From: Corallochytrium limacisporum
Lineage: Eukaryota; Opisthokonta
Length of the DNA stretch: 29,908 nt
Reading direction: 5' to 3'
Assembly (NCBI GenBank): GCA_002811645.1
Contig: PDIP01000120.1
Location: 26,409-56,316 of the forward strand
Shown in pieces: positions 17,616-27,600 of the stretch. The notes below the pieces were generated by a model. That model saw only the letters and a program-made list of their open reading frames with translations, was not told the origin of the DNA and made no database searches. A program made the position numbers and the translations under genes. Every line of letters starts with the position of its first letter. Position 1 is the stretch's first letter.

Positions 17616-18741
17616 ACCAGGTCCTGAGTACACTGAAAGTCGCTAAGCTCTATAATTTTCATGGCCATGCACGCATCCAAATACCTGGTCCGACCACGGG
17701 ATGCAAACGTCGCCGAACCAGTTCGTCGAGAGTAGATTGTGGTCCCTCGGGGGGACACTACCCCGTACCTAGGTGTCCAAACACTGCAAGTGGTTCCGTT
17801 CGGTGTTCCACTCTGTTCAGTTACACTCGTCTTTATTGACATCACGCGTTTCCCGCCGTTGGCGGTGACGACTACAAAGTTCGAGTTCTGCCACTATGCG
17901 GTGAGCGCTTCTTCCTTTTTCGCTCAGACTGCTGCTTAGCAGAAATGTGCCAAGGGGTCAACAGTCATCAATACTGCACTGACAGCCACTCCACACCACT
18001 GAGGGCTGAATCTGTCTACCCCATGTTCTCCCAGTCTTATCCCCATTCGTTGCCTTCCAAACCCTGGCTATAATTTCACTAGCAGACCGGTGCCGGCTAC
18101 TGCTGGCGATCGAACCCTAATACTTCCCCCCCCCCCTGGGTCTGTCGAACCTTATCGACACCTGGTTCAGAGGTTTTTCCCCATATTGAATGAACTGTGG
18201 TGGCTCCTAAACAAAAACAAAATGGCTAGTGTTGAACCTACCAAGGGGCTGCCAAACACCAACTCCCCCTCGTTTCCCTCCTTCCTGCCTTTCCGCAGGC
18301 AAAGTCTCGGTCTGGCAGTCCATTTTTTGGCCCGAGGGACACTTGTAGCTGTCTCTCCACCGGCACACATTAAAATATTGATTTATAGTGCATCGTGATA
18401 TTTCTTTGTGGCGAGGGATTGGAAATCACTCTCTATATGATCAATTTTGAATGCTCAACCCAAGACCGGGGCTACCGCTGGGGTCTCCAGGAATGGCGGT
18501 GGTTGACCGGTTGGCAGATGGTGTGGGCGACCATACGGGGACACTATGTTGTGTGTTCAGCTCCACTCTTCGGTTTCCGTTGATTCCTCTAGTTGTCAAA
18601 AGGACAAACTTTGCTGGTGAAGATACGGGGCCCGTGCCTGCTTAGGTACTAGTAATGGATTAGGATACAGGGTAACATATGGACGTACAAGATCAGCGCA
18701 CATGACCCACAATACAGTACTGGCTACCGCGGAATAGAGTG
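17616..18741. other. 1.1 kb divergent intergenic region
   Basis: This lies between the minus-strand CDP-DAG synthase and the plus-strand arginine methyltransferase, so it should carry both promoters. No protein-like frame is present. It contains a C11 run at 18126-18136 and otherwise mixed sequence. No RNA gene was recognised. Confidence 0.6.
18126..18136 (-). repeat. C11 run (G11 on the minus strand), copy 3
   Basis: Exactly eleven C follow TAATACTT. Read on the minus strand it is CCCA, then eleven G, then AAG, close to the flanks of the copy at 12422-12432. It lies about 500 bp from the CDP-DAG synthase start and about 600 bp from the methyltransferase start. Confidence 0.7.
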
Positions 18742-19941
18742 ATGACTGGTCCCGAAATCCCCGTCCAAGCCGGGCGTGGAGAGGAAACAACGGGTAGGCC
18801 CAATGGTGACACTGATGAGTTTTCATCACGTACTCAAGAAGCGTCAGCACACTCATATTTCCACTATTATGGAATGCTGTCACAGCAACAGAACATGATG
18901 CAGGACCTTGTTCGGACAGGTGCCTACCGAAATGCTGTGATGGGAAACAAGATTGATTTTGCAGGAAAAACAGTGATGGATATTGGAGCGGGCTCTGGTC
19001 TTCTGTCTTTTTTTGCTGTGCAGGCTGGTGCAAAAAAAGTATACGCTGTGGAAGCAAGCAACATCGCCCAGTTGATAAAGAAATTGGTGGTTTGCAATGG
19101 CTGGACTGATCGCGTTGAAGTGATTCATTCAAAAGTAGAAACCATGAAATTCGATGGACAAGTAGATGTTCTCATCTCTGAACCCATGGGTGTCTTATTA
19201 GTTAATGAAAGGATGCTGGAGTCCTACATTTATGCAAGACAATGGCTGCATTCAACAGGAAAGATGTATCCATCAAATGGTACAATATTCGTTTCCCCCT
19301 TTTCCGACCACTACTTGTTCTCGGAACTGACTATGAAAGCTGTGTTTTGGCAAAACACCTCATTTTTTGGAATCAATCTTTCTGGAGCGTACGAAGATGC
19401 AGTAAGGGAGTACACGATGATGCCAGTAATTGACACTTTCGATCCGTCCATACTCCTGGCACCGCCAGCTAGTCATCTAATCGATTTCATGACAGACAAT
19501 GCTTCAGATCTAGAAGAATTTGAGGTCCCTTTTGCCTTTAATATGAGTCGAAGCAGTCAAATTCACGGGCTTGCATGCTGGTTTAACGTAGATTTCTGCG
19601 GATCAACGCAGACCCATATCCTCTCGACGGCACCTGGTCAACCATTGACTCACTGGCATCAGTGTCGCTTGTGCTTCATGGATCCGGTATATGCATCAGA
19701 TGGACAAGTGGTATCAGGCACCTTGCGCTTTGTTGCACATGAGAGACAGAGCTACATTGTATATGTCACTGTGTCAACCGGGGATGGACAAGATCGTACG
19801 TACAAGTACGACCTGAAGGACCCGTACTATCGACAGAATCCAATGGCACCCATCGTTTCTGGTGGAGGGTCTGTAGATCTCAGTCCCAGTGTAAAGCAGC
19901 AAAGTTCCATGATGGACGTAAACGACGCTACTTCAGCTTGA
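18742..19941 (+). CDS. Type I protein arginine methyltransferase, CARM1/PRMT4-like
   Basis: A 399-residue enzyme expected to make asymmetric dimethylarginine on proteins such as histone H3 and RNA-binding proteins, using S-adenosylmethionine. The frame includes a GTG one codon upstream; the ATG at 18742 is the start. The motifs run in order: YFHYYGMLSQQQNMMQD (the YFxxY region), motif I VMDIGAGSG (78-86), AVEAS, the double-E loop SEPMGVLLVNERMLESY with Glu147 and Glu156, and LTHW (302-305). The QQQNMMQD and NERMLESY wording points to PRMT4/CARM1 rather than PRMT1. Only about 40 residues precede the catalytic core, so the N-terminal PH-like domain of animal CARM1 is missing, and the C-terminal tail is short. 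The Tyr of the usual SEPMGYM is Val here. The last 14 bp overlap the convergent dehydrogenase gene. Confidence 0.93.
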   Translation: MTGPEIPVQAGRGEETTGRPNGDTDEFSSRTQEASAHSYFHYYGMLSQQQNMMQDLVRTGAYRNAVMGNKIDFAGKTVMDIGAGSGLLSFFAVQAGAKKVYAVEASNIAQLIKKLVVCNGWTDRVEVIHSKVETMKFDGQVDVLISEPMGVLLVNERMLESYIYARQWLHSTGKMYPSNGTIFVSPFSDHYLFSELTMKAVFWQNTSFFGINLSGAYEDAVREYTMMPVIDTFDPSILLAPPASHLIDFMTDNASDLEEFEVPFAFNMSRSSQIHGLACWFNVDFCGSTQTHILSTAPGQPLTHWHQCRLCFMDPVYASDGQVVSGTLRFVAHERQSYIVYVTVSTGDGQDRTYKYDLKDPYYRQNPMAPIVSGGGSVDLSPSVKQQSSMMDVNDATSA

Positions 19942-20809
19942 CCGGCGCTGTGATACGCTTTCCATTGACGTCGTATTTGACAAAAAAATCAGGGGCTGGA
20001 GTCGTACCCTTGACGACAGAGTACTGTTCCATATCAGTGATACCGCTTTCTTTTAGGATCTCGTCGTCAATGACGAATTGGCCCGTAAAAGTACCCTTCG
20101 TCTTGCTCAGTATAAGATATGCTGCGTCGGCCATGATCTCAGGCTTCCGGCACAGAGCCATGGCCTGCTCACCCCCACCTAACATGACCATTGCTGCGGT
20201 TGCAACCGCAGTGCGAGGCCACAAGCAGTTGATGTTTATACCGGCCTCGGCAAACTCATCAGACATAGCATGTGCATATAAAGTCATTCCATATTTAGCC
20301 AATGTATATGCCGGATGGGCACCGAACCAGAACTTATCAATGTCCAAGGGTGGCGAAATGTTCAGAATATGCGGGTGCTCTGACTCCAGAAGTCTTGGAA
20401 TACACGTCCTGGAACACAAAAAGGTTCCCCTAGCATTGACAGAATGCATCAGATCGTACCTCTTCATATCTGTTTGCAGAGTGGGCGTTAGAGAGATTGC
20501 ACTTGCGTTGTTAACCAGAATATCAATGCCTCCGAACTCCTTGCTTGCAGCCTGTACTGCGTTCTGCACACTACTCTCGTCCCGAACATCGCAAACAATT
20601 GGAAGAGCCTTCCCGCCAGCCTTCTCAATGTCATCTGCGGCAGTGAATATTGTTCCGGGCAATTTGGGATGTGGCTCAGCGGTCTTGGCTGCGATGACGA
20701 CATTGGCTCCGTCTGCAGCAGCCTTGAGCCCGATAGAGAGACCGATGCCTCGAGAGGCACCAGTAATGAACAGGGTCTTTCCCTTGAGGATCCCGGAGTT
20801 CAGCGCCAT
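19928..20809 (-). CDS. HSDL2: HSDL2-like short-chain dehydrogenase/reductase
   Basis: A 293-residue NAD(P)-dependent short-chain dehydrogenase. The cofactor glycine motif TGASRGIG is at 16-23, the NNAS motif at 100-103, and the catalytic Ser152 (in NISPPL) and YTLAK (Tyr168, Lys172) are all present. The blocks VVIAAKTAEPHPKLPGTI, VRDESSVQ, SAISLT and MLGGGEQAMALCRK closely follow HSDL2, a peroxisomal or mitochondrial protein linked to fatty acid metabolism whose substrate is not settled. Vertebrate HSDL2 carries a C-terminal SCP2 sterol-carrier domain, and this protein stops before it. It ends in VKLK, not a clear PTS1 peroxisomal signal. The ATG at 20809 has good context and lies 31 bp from a tandem 20-bp repeat. 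The 3' end overlaps the methyltransferase gene by 14 bp. Confidence 0.95.
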   Translation of the reverse strand: MALNSGILKGKTLFITGASRGIGLSIGLKAAADGANVVIAAKTAEPHPKLPGTIFTAADDIEKAGGKALPIVCDVRDESSVQNAVQAASKEFGGIDILVNNASAISLTPTLQTDMKRYDLMHSVNARGTFLCSRTCIPRLLESEHPHILNISPPLDIDKFWFGAHPAYTLAKYGMTLYAHAMSDEFAEAGININCLWPRTAVATAAMVMLGGGEQAMALCRKPEIMADAAYLILSKTKGTFTGQFVIDDEILKESGITDMEQYSVVKGTTPAPDFFVKYDVNGKRITAPVKLK

Positions 20810-20840
20810 TTTCGCAATAAACCAAAACCTTTTGTATGAA

Positions 20841-20880
20841 GGATAACACTGGCACGCTTAGGATAGCACTGGTACGCTTC
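20841..20880. repeat. Tandem 20-bp direct repeat, 17 of 20 identical
   Basis: GGATAACACTGGCACGCTTA (20841-20860) is followed immediately by GGATAGCACTGGTACGCTTC (20861-20880). The three mismatches are spread out. It sits 31 bp upstream of the HSDL2-like ATG, so it is probably in its promoter or 5' UTR. An adjacent match of this quality is unlikely by chance. Two copies on the same face of DNA (period about two helical turns) would suit a duplicated factor-binding site, but that is inference. Confidence 0.7.
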
Positions 20881-21002
20881 ATATCCCTTCCCGTAATTTT
20901 TTGATACCTTCTCAAAGAAGGTGGAATCTGGGTCTACCTTCGTCATGTCGCACCCTGTTGAGGAACGCTAAATGACGCATTAACAGGACTGGCACTGGAA
21001 AT

Positions 21003-21080
21003 TGGGAGGCGGACCAAGGAAAGGAGGGGGAAGGACGAAGGGGGAGGGTGGGGGAAAAGCAAAAAGGAAGAGAATTGAGG
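21003..21080 (+). repeat. Purine-rich tract with G-quadruplex potential
   Basis: The stretch is almost all A and G. Four G tracts occur at 21026-21030, 21040-21044, 21046-21048 and 21050-21054, with loops of 9, 1 and 1 bases. The first loop is slightly over the usual 7-base limit, so quadruplex formation is only a possibility. It lies between the divergent HSDL2-like and TEP1-like genes. Confidence 0.55.
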
Positions 21081-21630
21081 GCTTTGAGATCGATGAAGCA
21101 GAAGGTCCCGTCTGCCCGCGTCCGAATGCGCACAAAGGGAAGCGAATGACCATGACCCGGATTGCGAACGCGCGGCATATGTCGGATCACCATAGCTTGG
21201 GCTTCCCGCGAAAAGTGCATAGTCACATGGATTAGGTCTGCATGGTGGTGGCATCCCAGACTAGCCAAAAGAGCCAGCTCAACGCAGACCAGAGTGCCCA
21301 AATCCAAAGGGTATCTCTCTTTACTGACAGAATGAACGGAACGATATCGAAGTGGCTTTATTCGGAACGGAAGACTTTGACGGCGAGGCAAAGCTGAGGC
21401 CAGCGTTCCAACTATCACTGAGAGGAGGGTCAGAAGCGAGGCCGAACCCAAAAAGGACCTCCCTCCGTACTTCTCACATTTTTCCTGGGTGCCAAGAGTC
21501 CCTTACTACGACCAATTTTTTGTCGGGTCTTGCCAAGAGCTACGCAAGAAATCAGCAGTTAATTTGCAGCGTTCCTGTTGACCTCGGAGGAGCGTATGGC
21601 TCCGGACACGGTTGCCAGGAGGGGTTCTGA

Positions 21631-24600
21631 ATGGGGAATGAATCGCAGAGGACTGGCTCTTCTTGCAATGAGGTAGCACTTACTTCAAAAAACTCGCAAT
21701 CTTTTCATTGCGCACGTACAAATTCACTGTGCCCCACCATTAACAAGTACATTTGGTTCCTCATAAATATGATCAAAAGACCCAAGGAGAGCGAGCGACT
21801 CAGGATGAATATAAGTCGAGGGCCCCTCGCGAAGGGTTTCACACAGCAGGACATTCTGGGTGAGGACGGTATCTCAAGAAAGGTTTTGGATACCACGAGT
21901 CCATTGACAGAAGGGCTCACTGGGCAGAGACTCTCTAGTCTGGCATCACCTTTGTACTCAAAGTCGCACACAAATGGATCCGCCACCCTTTCACAAATGC
22001 CGCCCTGCGTGCGGAACAGCATGGACCCCCTGCTGACAGGGAAACCCACGGAGTCATCCCTTACACAGCCCAGCAAACAGATAGCTACGCCTGCAAAGAC
22101 AATGAAAGACGCTGAAGGGAGGACCACCGGGGTCATCGGAAACAGTATGGCCGCTGTCACAACAAAGATGACCATGAATGTAGGCCTTTCCGAAGTTGTC
22201 ACAAGATGGACTACTTCGGCAGTTGCACCCACGTCTCTGCTTCCCGCAGAGAGATCTGCAATTGAATCCAAGGTAAGGAAGCGCTCATTGGAAGAGAAAG
22301 TGTCTGCCGGACGGGTCAACCAACCACATGAGCGGAGTATGGACATAGATTTCGGCGACGTTGCAGACACACCTGAAGTACCAGAATCTACAACATGGAC
22401 CCGCAATCAGTTGACCATGAGAAGGAATATTCTTGCCCGCATCAGCCCTCACAAGACTGAATTGATGAGGATATGCAGCACTGCCCTAATGCACGAGCCA
22501 AACCTGTTGGATGCCTCCAACACTACATACAAGGAGATCGAGGCCAGTGCCCAGCTTATCGCCATCCAAGATCCGGAATTTCTTCTCAAACTCGCTCTTT
22601 ATGTCCGCAGAGAGCTTGGAATCCGTTCCATAGCCAACTTTCTGTTAGCGATTGCATCAGAAAAGGAAGCAACTGCCAAACATCTTGAGAAATACTTTTG
22701 CAAGACCGTCAACCTGCCGTCGGACTGGCTAGATGTAGCAAAGTATGCATGGTTCAGAAACTATATCAAAACCGGGGCTAATCAGCTGCGCCTGCCACGG
22801 GCTTTGAGAAAGGTTCTGACAGCAAAATTTAGGGACTTTGATGAATACCAGCTTGCTAAATATAACAAGCCCGGGAGTAGGAAAGTTGCTGGTAAGAAGG
22901 ATCTTGCTTACTCCAGCACGGGACCTGACCCTGTAGTTCTTGATAGGATCAAGAGACTGACCATGAAAAGAATGGTACAATGGCTTCACATTCGATATCC
23001 TGCTCAATACGTGATGGCACTGACTGGGAAGAAGTATCCATTGAACGTTATCGAGTTCCAAAAGACTGGCTTGCCAGGCACGTACGATGAGCAGCGGGCA
23101 GGAAAGCGAATGAGGCTTGTTACCCCGGTCACATGGGACCGCCAGCTGAGCGAGAAAGGCAACAGGAAGGAAACTTGGGAATATTTGTGGAAGAAGCGAA
23201 AGCTGCCCTTCATGGCAATGATACGGAATCTCAGGAACCTCTTGCTTAGTCAGATCGATGAGAAATGCTTCGGTGATATCATCTTGATGCTGCAGAATGA
23301 GGAAATAATTGCACGCAGTCGTCAGTTGCCTAGTCAGTTCATGGCAGCCTTTGACGCTTTGCGAGAAATCCAAGATGTAGAGCACTACCTTGACCGTAGT
23401 ACAAAGAAAGGCAAGCCAAAGAACAAGGTGGACGTTCGGAAAACAATTCGTGGACGCCCTTTGGGTCAAGTAGCTCAACAGGGCGCTCTAAAAGGCGAAC
23501 GACTTTTGATGGTTCGACGCATTCTGTCCGGCGTGCGCCGGCGAGGAACTTCTCTAGACATGCAATTGCTGCGTGCTCGGACAAAGCAGCTACAGCGTGC
23601 TCTGAATAGATCGGTGGAGCTGGCGGCAACTCGCAATATTCCACCCATCAGTGGAAAAACTCTGATGCTACTGGAGCTTCCTTCGGATGCCACAATCCGG
23701 AAAGGCATGTCCACTCGGCATAGCACGACTCAGTCACCTAAAGCAAAGGCGGCCCTGATGGCCGCAATGCTCTACACAGCTTGCGAAGATTGTGTGATCT
23801 TTGGGAATGACGGTCGCCGATTTGATGTACCAGAAGCAGTGAATCTATTTGGCGTGGCAGACGCCATGAAACGTTGTGGGCACACTGCGGGGTGCGATTC
23901 CTCTGTTGTGAAAATTCTGACTGACCTGATTCGCCGGCGAGAGCATGTTGATCATCTAGTGGCCATCTGTGACGGTCCCACAACCTGTCTTGGTACGCGG
24001 GCGCTCCTGCAATTGCTGCATGCGTATCGTACATTGGTGAATCCCACTTTCCTGTACATACAAGTTACAGCCGGTCGACAGAAACCCATCAACGAGGTTG
24101 TGTTCAGTCCGAAAGACTACGATGCCATCGATCCCTTTGCCTGCAATCTCTTCTTGTCCGGTGTATCTGACAAGATATTCCTAGTGATCGCCCGCGGTGG
24201 TGCTGCCAGTCAGATCGAAGCTGTCGAGAAAATTGATATTGACATGCACTTGAACAGCACTCAACAAGACAGTCTACGGACACTACGGAATTTTCGACCA
24301 ATGCTAGACGACACTGCGGTGAAAAGGCTTACCAACGATCCCACAAGGCGAGGCCAGTGGGAGGCTTCCTGCCAGAAGGAGTGTCGAATCTTCGTCAGCT
24401 CAACCTTCCGCGATATGCATGGTGAGCGCAGGGTTCTCGCTAAGTATGTGTTCCCGGAGCTTCGAAGGATCTTTCATCCCCTTCACATCAACATATATGA
24501 AGTGGATCTTCGGTGGGGCCTTACCTCCGACCAAATGGACAGCAGTGGGCAACTTCAAGCATGCATTGACACTGTCCGCCATTGCGATCTATTTCTTGGG

Positions 24601-27600
24601 TTGCTTGGTGAGCGGTATGGCTATGTACCGAGTCTCGCCGAACGGGTTCGGGCTGCCAATGCTTTAGAAGAACCTTGGCTTGCACAGGGTTACGACCATG
24701 CTAGCATTACCGAACTAGAACTGACAGCCTTCGCATTTGAAAATGAAGACCTTACCAAAGTGCAGTGTTCACAGAGGACAGTCATCCTGCTTCGAGACCC
24801 GGGTGCCCTTCAAAAGGTCCCTCCTGATGAACTCAATAGTTTTGTGGCCGAGTCTCCTGATGCTGCCGAGAGAATGCGAGATCTGAAGACGAAGATATGG
24901 AATTCAGGGCTGGAGGCCGTACATACATACAATGCCTCCTGGGGACGAGCCCATGGTAGTGTTGCAGAGCTTGGTGATCTCAAGGGATTCGCCCACACGG
25001 TAATGAGCGCCCTTGTTCAAGCAGTAGAGAGCAGATACCCGGAAGAGGTATTACCATCGATAAGGTCAAGGCATCCGAGTGAATCCCGGCATCATGTCGA
25101 TGATGCTAGGCACCTCCTTTCAGCCGAAGTTTCTGTGCGAAACCACGGAGAGAGCTTGGCGTACTTTGATCAGCAACTCTTCGAACACTGGAGATCAGAC
25201 GTCGTCCAGTCCTTAGTTTTGGTTCATGGCCCTTACGGCTGCGGGAAAAGCGCATTTCTTGGGAGAGCGGTACAACACCTCTTTGGAAATGAAAATGTTC
25301 GGGGTCAGTTTAACGTTTTCGTCCATTTTGTGGGTGCTGCAAGCACAGCTGACGACCTTGGCTCTCTATTCAAACGACTCGTTCGATACTTGAATGCTAT
25401 TCTGAACATTTTTGAGGACTTCGATTCTACCAACTTTGCTATTGCTTGCCTCCCACGCCTGTTTCAGGATGTTCAGAGAAAAACAGGTCGTCCAACTATT
25501 GTGGTTGTCGATGGTATTGATCGGTTCGTAAACATTGGGGATGGCCCAAAGGCGATCGATTGGATTCCGCCGATGGCCGCCATCGGCGGATCTGTCCTGT
25601 TCTACCTCAGCCTACAATCATCCGCACAGATTCTAGAAACTCTGAATCACCGTTTTGGGATCCATGTCCGGGAGGTACAGTTGCCGACCCTGAATCGCAA
25701 AGATGCTGCAAGTCTTGTGCGCCAGTCCCTGCGGCGGTACCACAGAAGCCTGGATGAAGCATTCTTTAACAACCAGATGAACCTTCTCCTATCAAAAAGG
25801 GATGCGAAGGCTACTATGTACCTGCGCATTGCATGTGACTACTTGCGTATTCATAGCAACCACGATGACTTGTCTCACCATATTCGAGAGTTGCCGTCCA
25901 CTGTGCAAGGACTATTGAAACTTGGCATTGAGAAGTTGGAGGACGAGGTTGGATCACTATTGGTGAGGTTAGCCTGTTCATTACTTGTACTGTCTCCAGA
26001 AGGTCTCTATATGTGGGAGCTGCAGCAGCTTCTAAACAGCCTAGGAGATGACGAACCTGTTGATTGGGAGATCACCGGATTTCAATGGCTTCAGCTACGC
26101 AGTGGCCTCAAGCTTCTTTTTGAAAGCAGCCCAAAGATTCAGGCCAGTGAAGATGTTCCTGTCCGGATCCACAATGACTTTGTCCACGCCATATTGACGG
26201 CGCGGTATCTGACTGGGTCTATGAGAAAGGAGAGAATCCACAAACGCCTTTGTTCCTACTACAAAGGGGTGGGAGAGGCACAGAATACCAACGGTGAACC
26301 GATTCCGTTCGGAAAGGCAACGCAGAGATCACTTAGATTGCTTGCATACCATACCGTTATTAGTGGTCAGTTGGATGAGGTTGTGAGTCTTCTGAGTGAT
26401 TTCTCTTATCTTTCTGCATGCTTCCGAGAAGGCCTTAGTTCTTTTGTCATGGACATGTTTCTGGGGCATGAAGACTCGATGCTATTCTTTTCACCGACTG
26501 CTACGGATGCGATGAGAGAACCTCTTTGCGAGTCAATGTTTCGGTTTGTGATTCAGCGGCAGCATATTTTCTTGCGGGCACCGGATATTGTGGTTCAAGA
26601 GGCACTGCTATCCGATGATGAGGAGATTCAACAGCATGCTGTTGGGTATCTGAAGCGCGTACCACAAGTTTGTCCCAGGCTGCGCCCTTGGTCTCTGAGA
26701 GCGTCTCATTTTCCCGCCTTCGAGAAAATGAGGCCAGTGACAAGTTTCCGTGGTAGCCATGTCAATATTACCAGTATTACTGCCTCCACCTGGGAAGGCG
26801 AGTCCATGATATTCATTGGCTATGAAGATGGGAGTGTGCAGGTCCTCAACTCAGAGACAATGGCCCACCGATCCACTTTGATGCCATTTGTGACATCAGA
26901 ATTGGCAGAGCTGTCGTTCGTGAACTCGCAGGGTATTCTCATTGCTGGTACTGATACGGGTATCTGCCTTGCATGGGACCTGAAGAGTGGAAAATGCCTG
27001 TACAGCTTCAATCGACATACAAGGCAAGTTGATTGCATCGCTGTAGCCCCGCATGAAGACTATTTTGCGTCAGGTGGACGTGATGGTAAAATAGTTATCC
27101 AGGAGCTGCATCGAGCGACAGTCATTGTGGTGCTTGTTGCCAAGGAGGCTATCTCCCCAGTAAGCTCACTTGGCTACAGTCCCCATTCGGACTTTTTGTA
27201 TGCTGCATATTGGGACGGAAACATTCGTGTATGGTCTGTGAGCCATAAGCAGCAGGTTTCCCAATACTCCTTTGTTCAACGTCAACCATCTGTCCGCTGT
27301 GCGGCGTTAGCTGAACGATTCAATGCCCTCAATGGCGGAGATCACATGGCTGTACAGTTCCGACGAAGTGACAACACGCTTGTCACTCTCACGGCAACTT
27401 CTGGTGCCGCGACAGTAGCATCCTATCGGTACACCTACCACACTGCCCCGTTCCTTCGCGAGAGTATGTCAGTGGTGGATTGTGATGTCGTCGGCAGGCG
27501 ACAGGCTCTAGTGGCATCAGGCTTCGTGAACGGAGATCTTCTCATAGAGAACAAATACCGTCATCGAATGCTCGTTCGTCTGAAAGCTGCACCCTGTGGG

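Larger units (their letters stand above)
20810..21630. other. 0.8 kb divergent intergenic region
   Basis: This lies between the HSDL2-like and TEP1-like genes, so it should contain both promoters. It holds the 20-bp tandem repeat and a purine-rich, G-tract-containing stretch. The open frames in it are low-complexity and not convincing as protein. Confidence 0.6.

Noticed and set aside
214-18237. Shared 11-mer TAGTGTTGAAC at 214-224 and 18227-18237
   Set aside because: Many 11-mer pairs occur by chance in a window of this size.
19938-20846. 302-codon plus-strand frame opposite the HSDL2-like gene
   Set aside because: The minus-strand frame has complete SDR motifs, so the plus-strand frame is a chance antisense frame.
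20912-21451. 179-codon minus-strand frame in the divergent interval
   Set aside because: Pro/Ser/Phe-rich low-complexity sequence produced by the purine tract on the other strand; no domain and no support for translation.
22729-23478. 249-codon minus-strand frame inside the TEP1-like gene
   Set aside because: It lies opposite the TROVE domain, which is clearly coding, and has no recognisable protein features.
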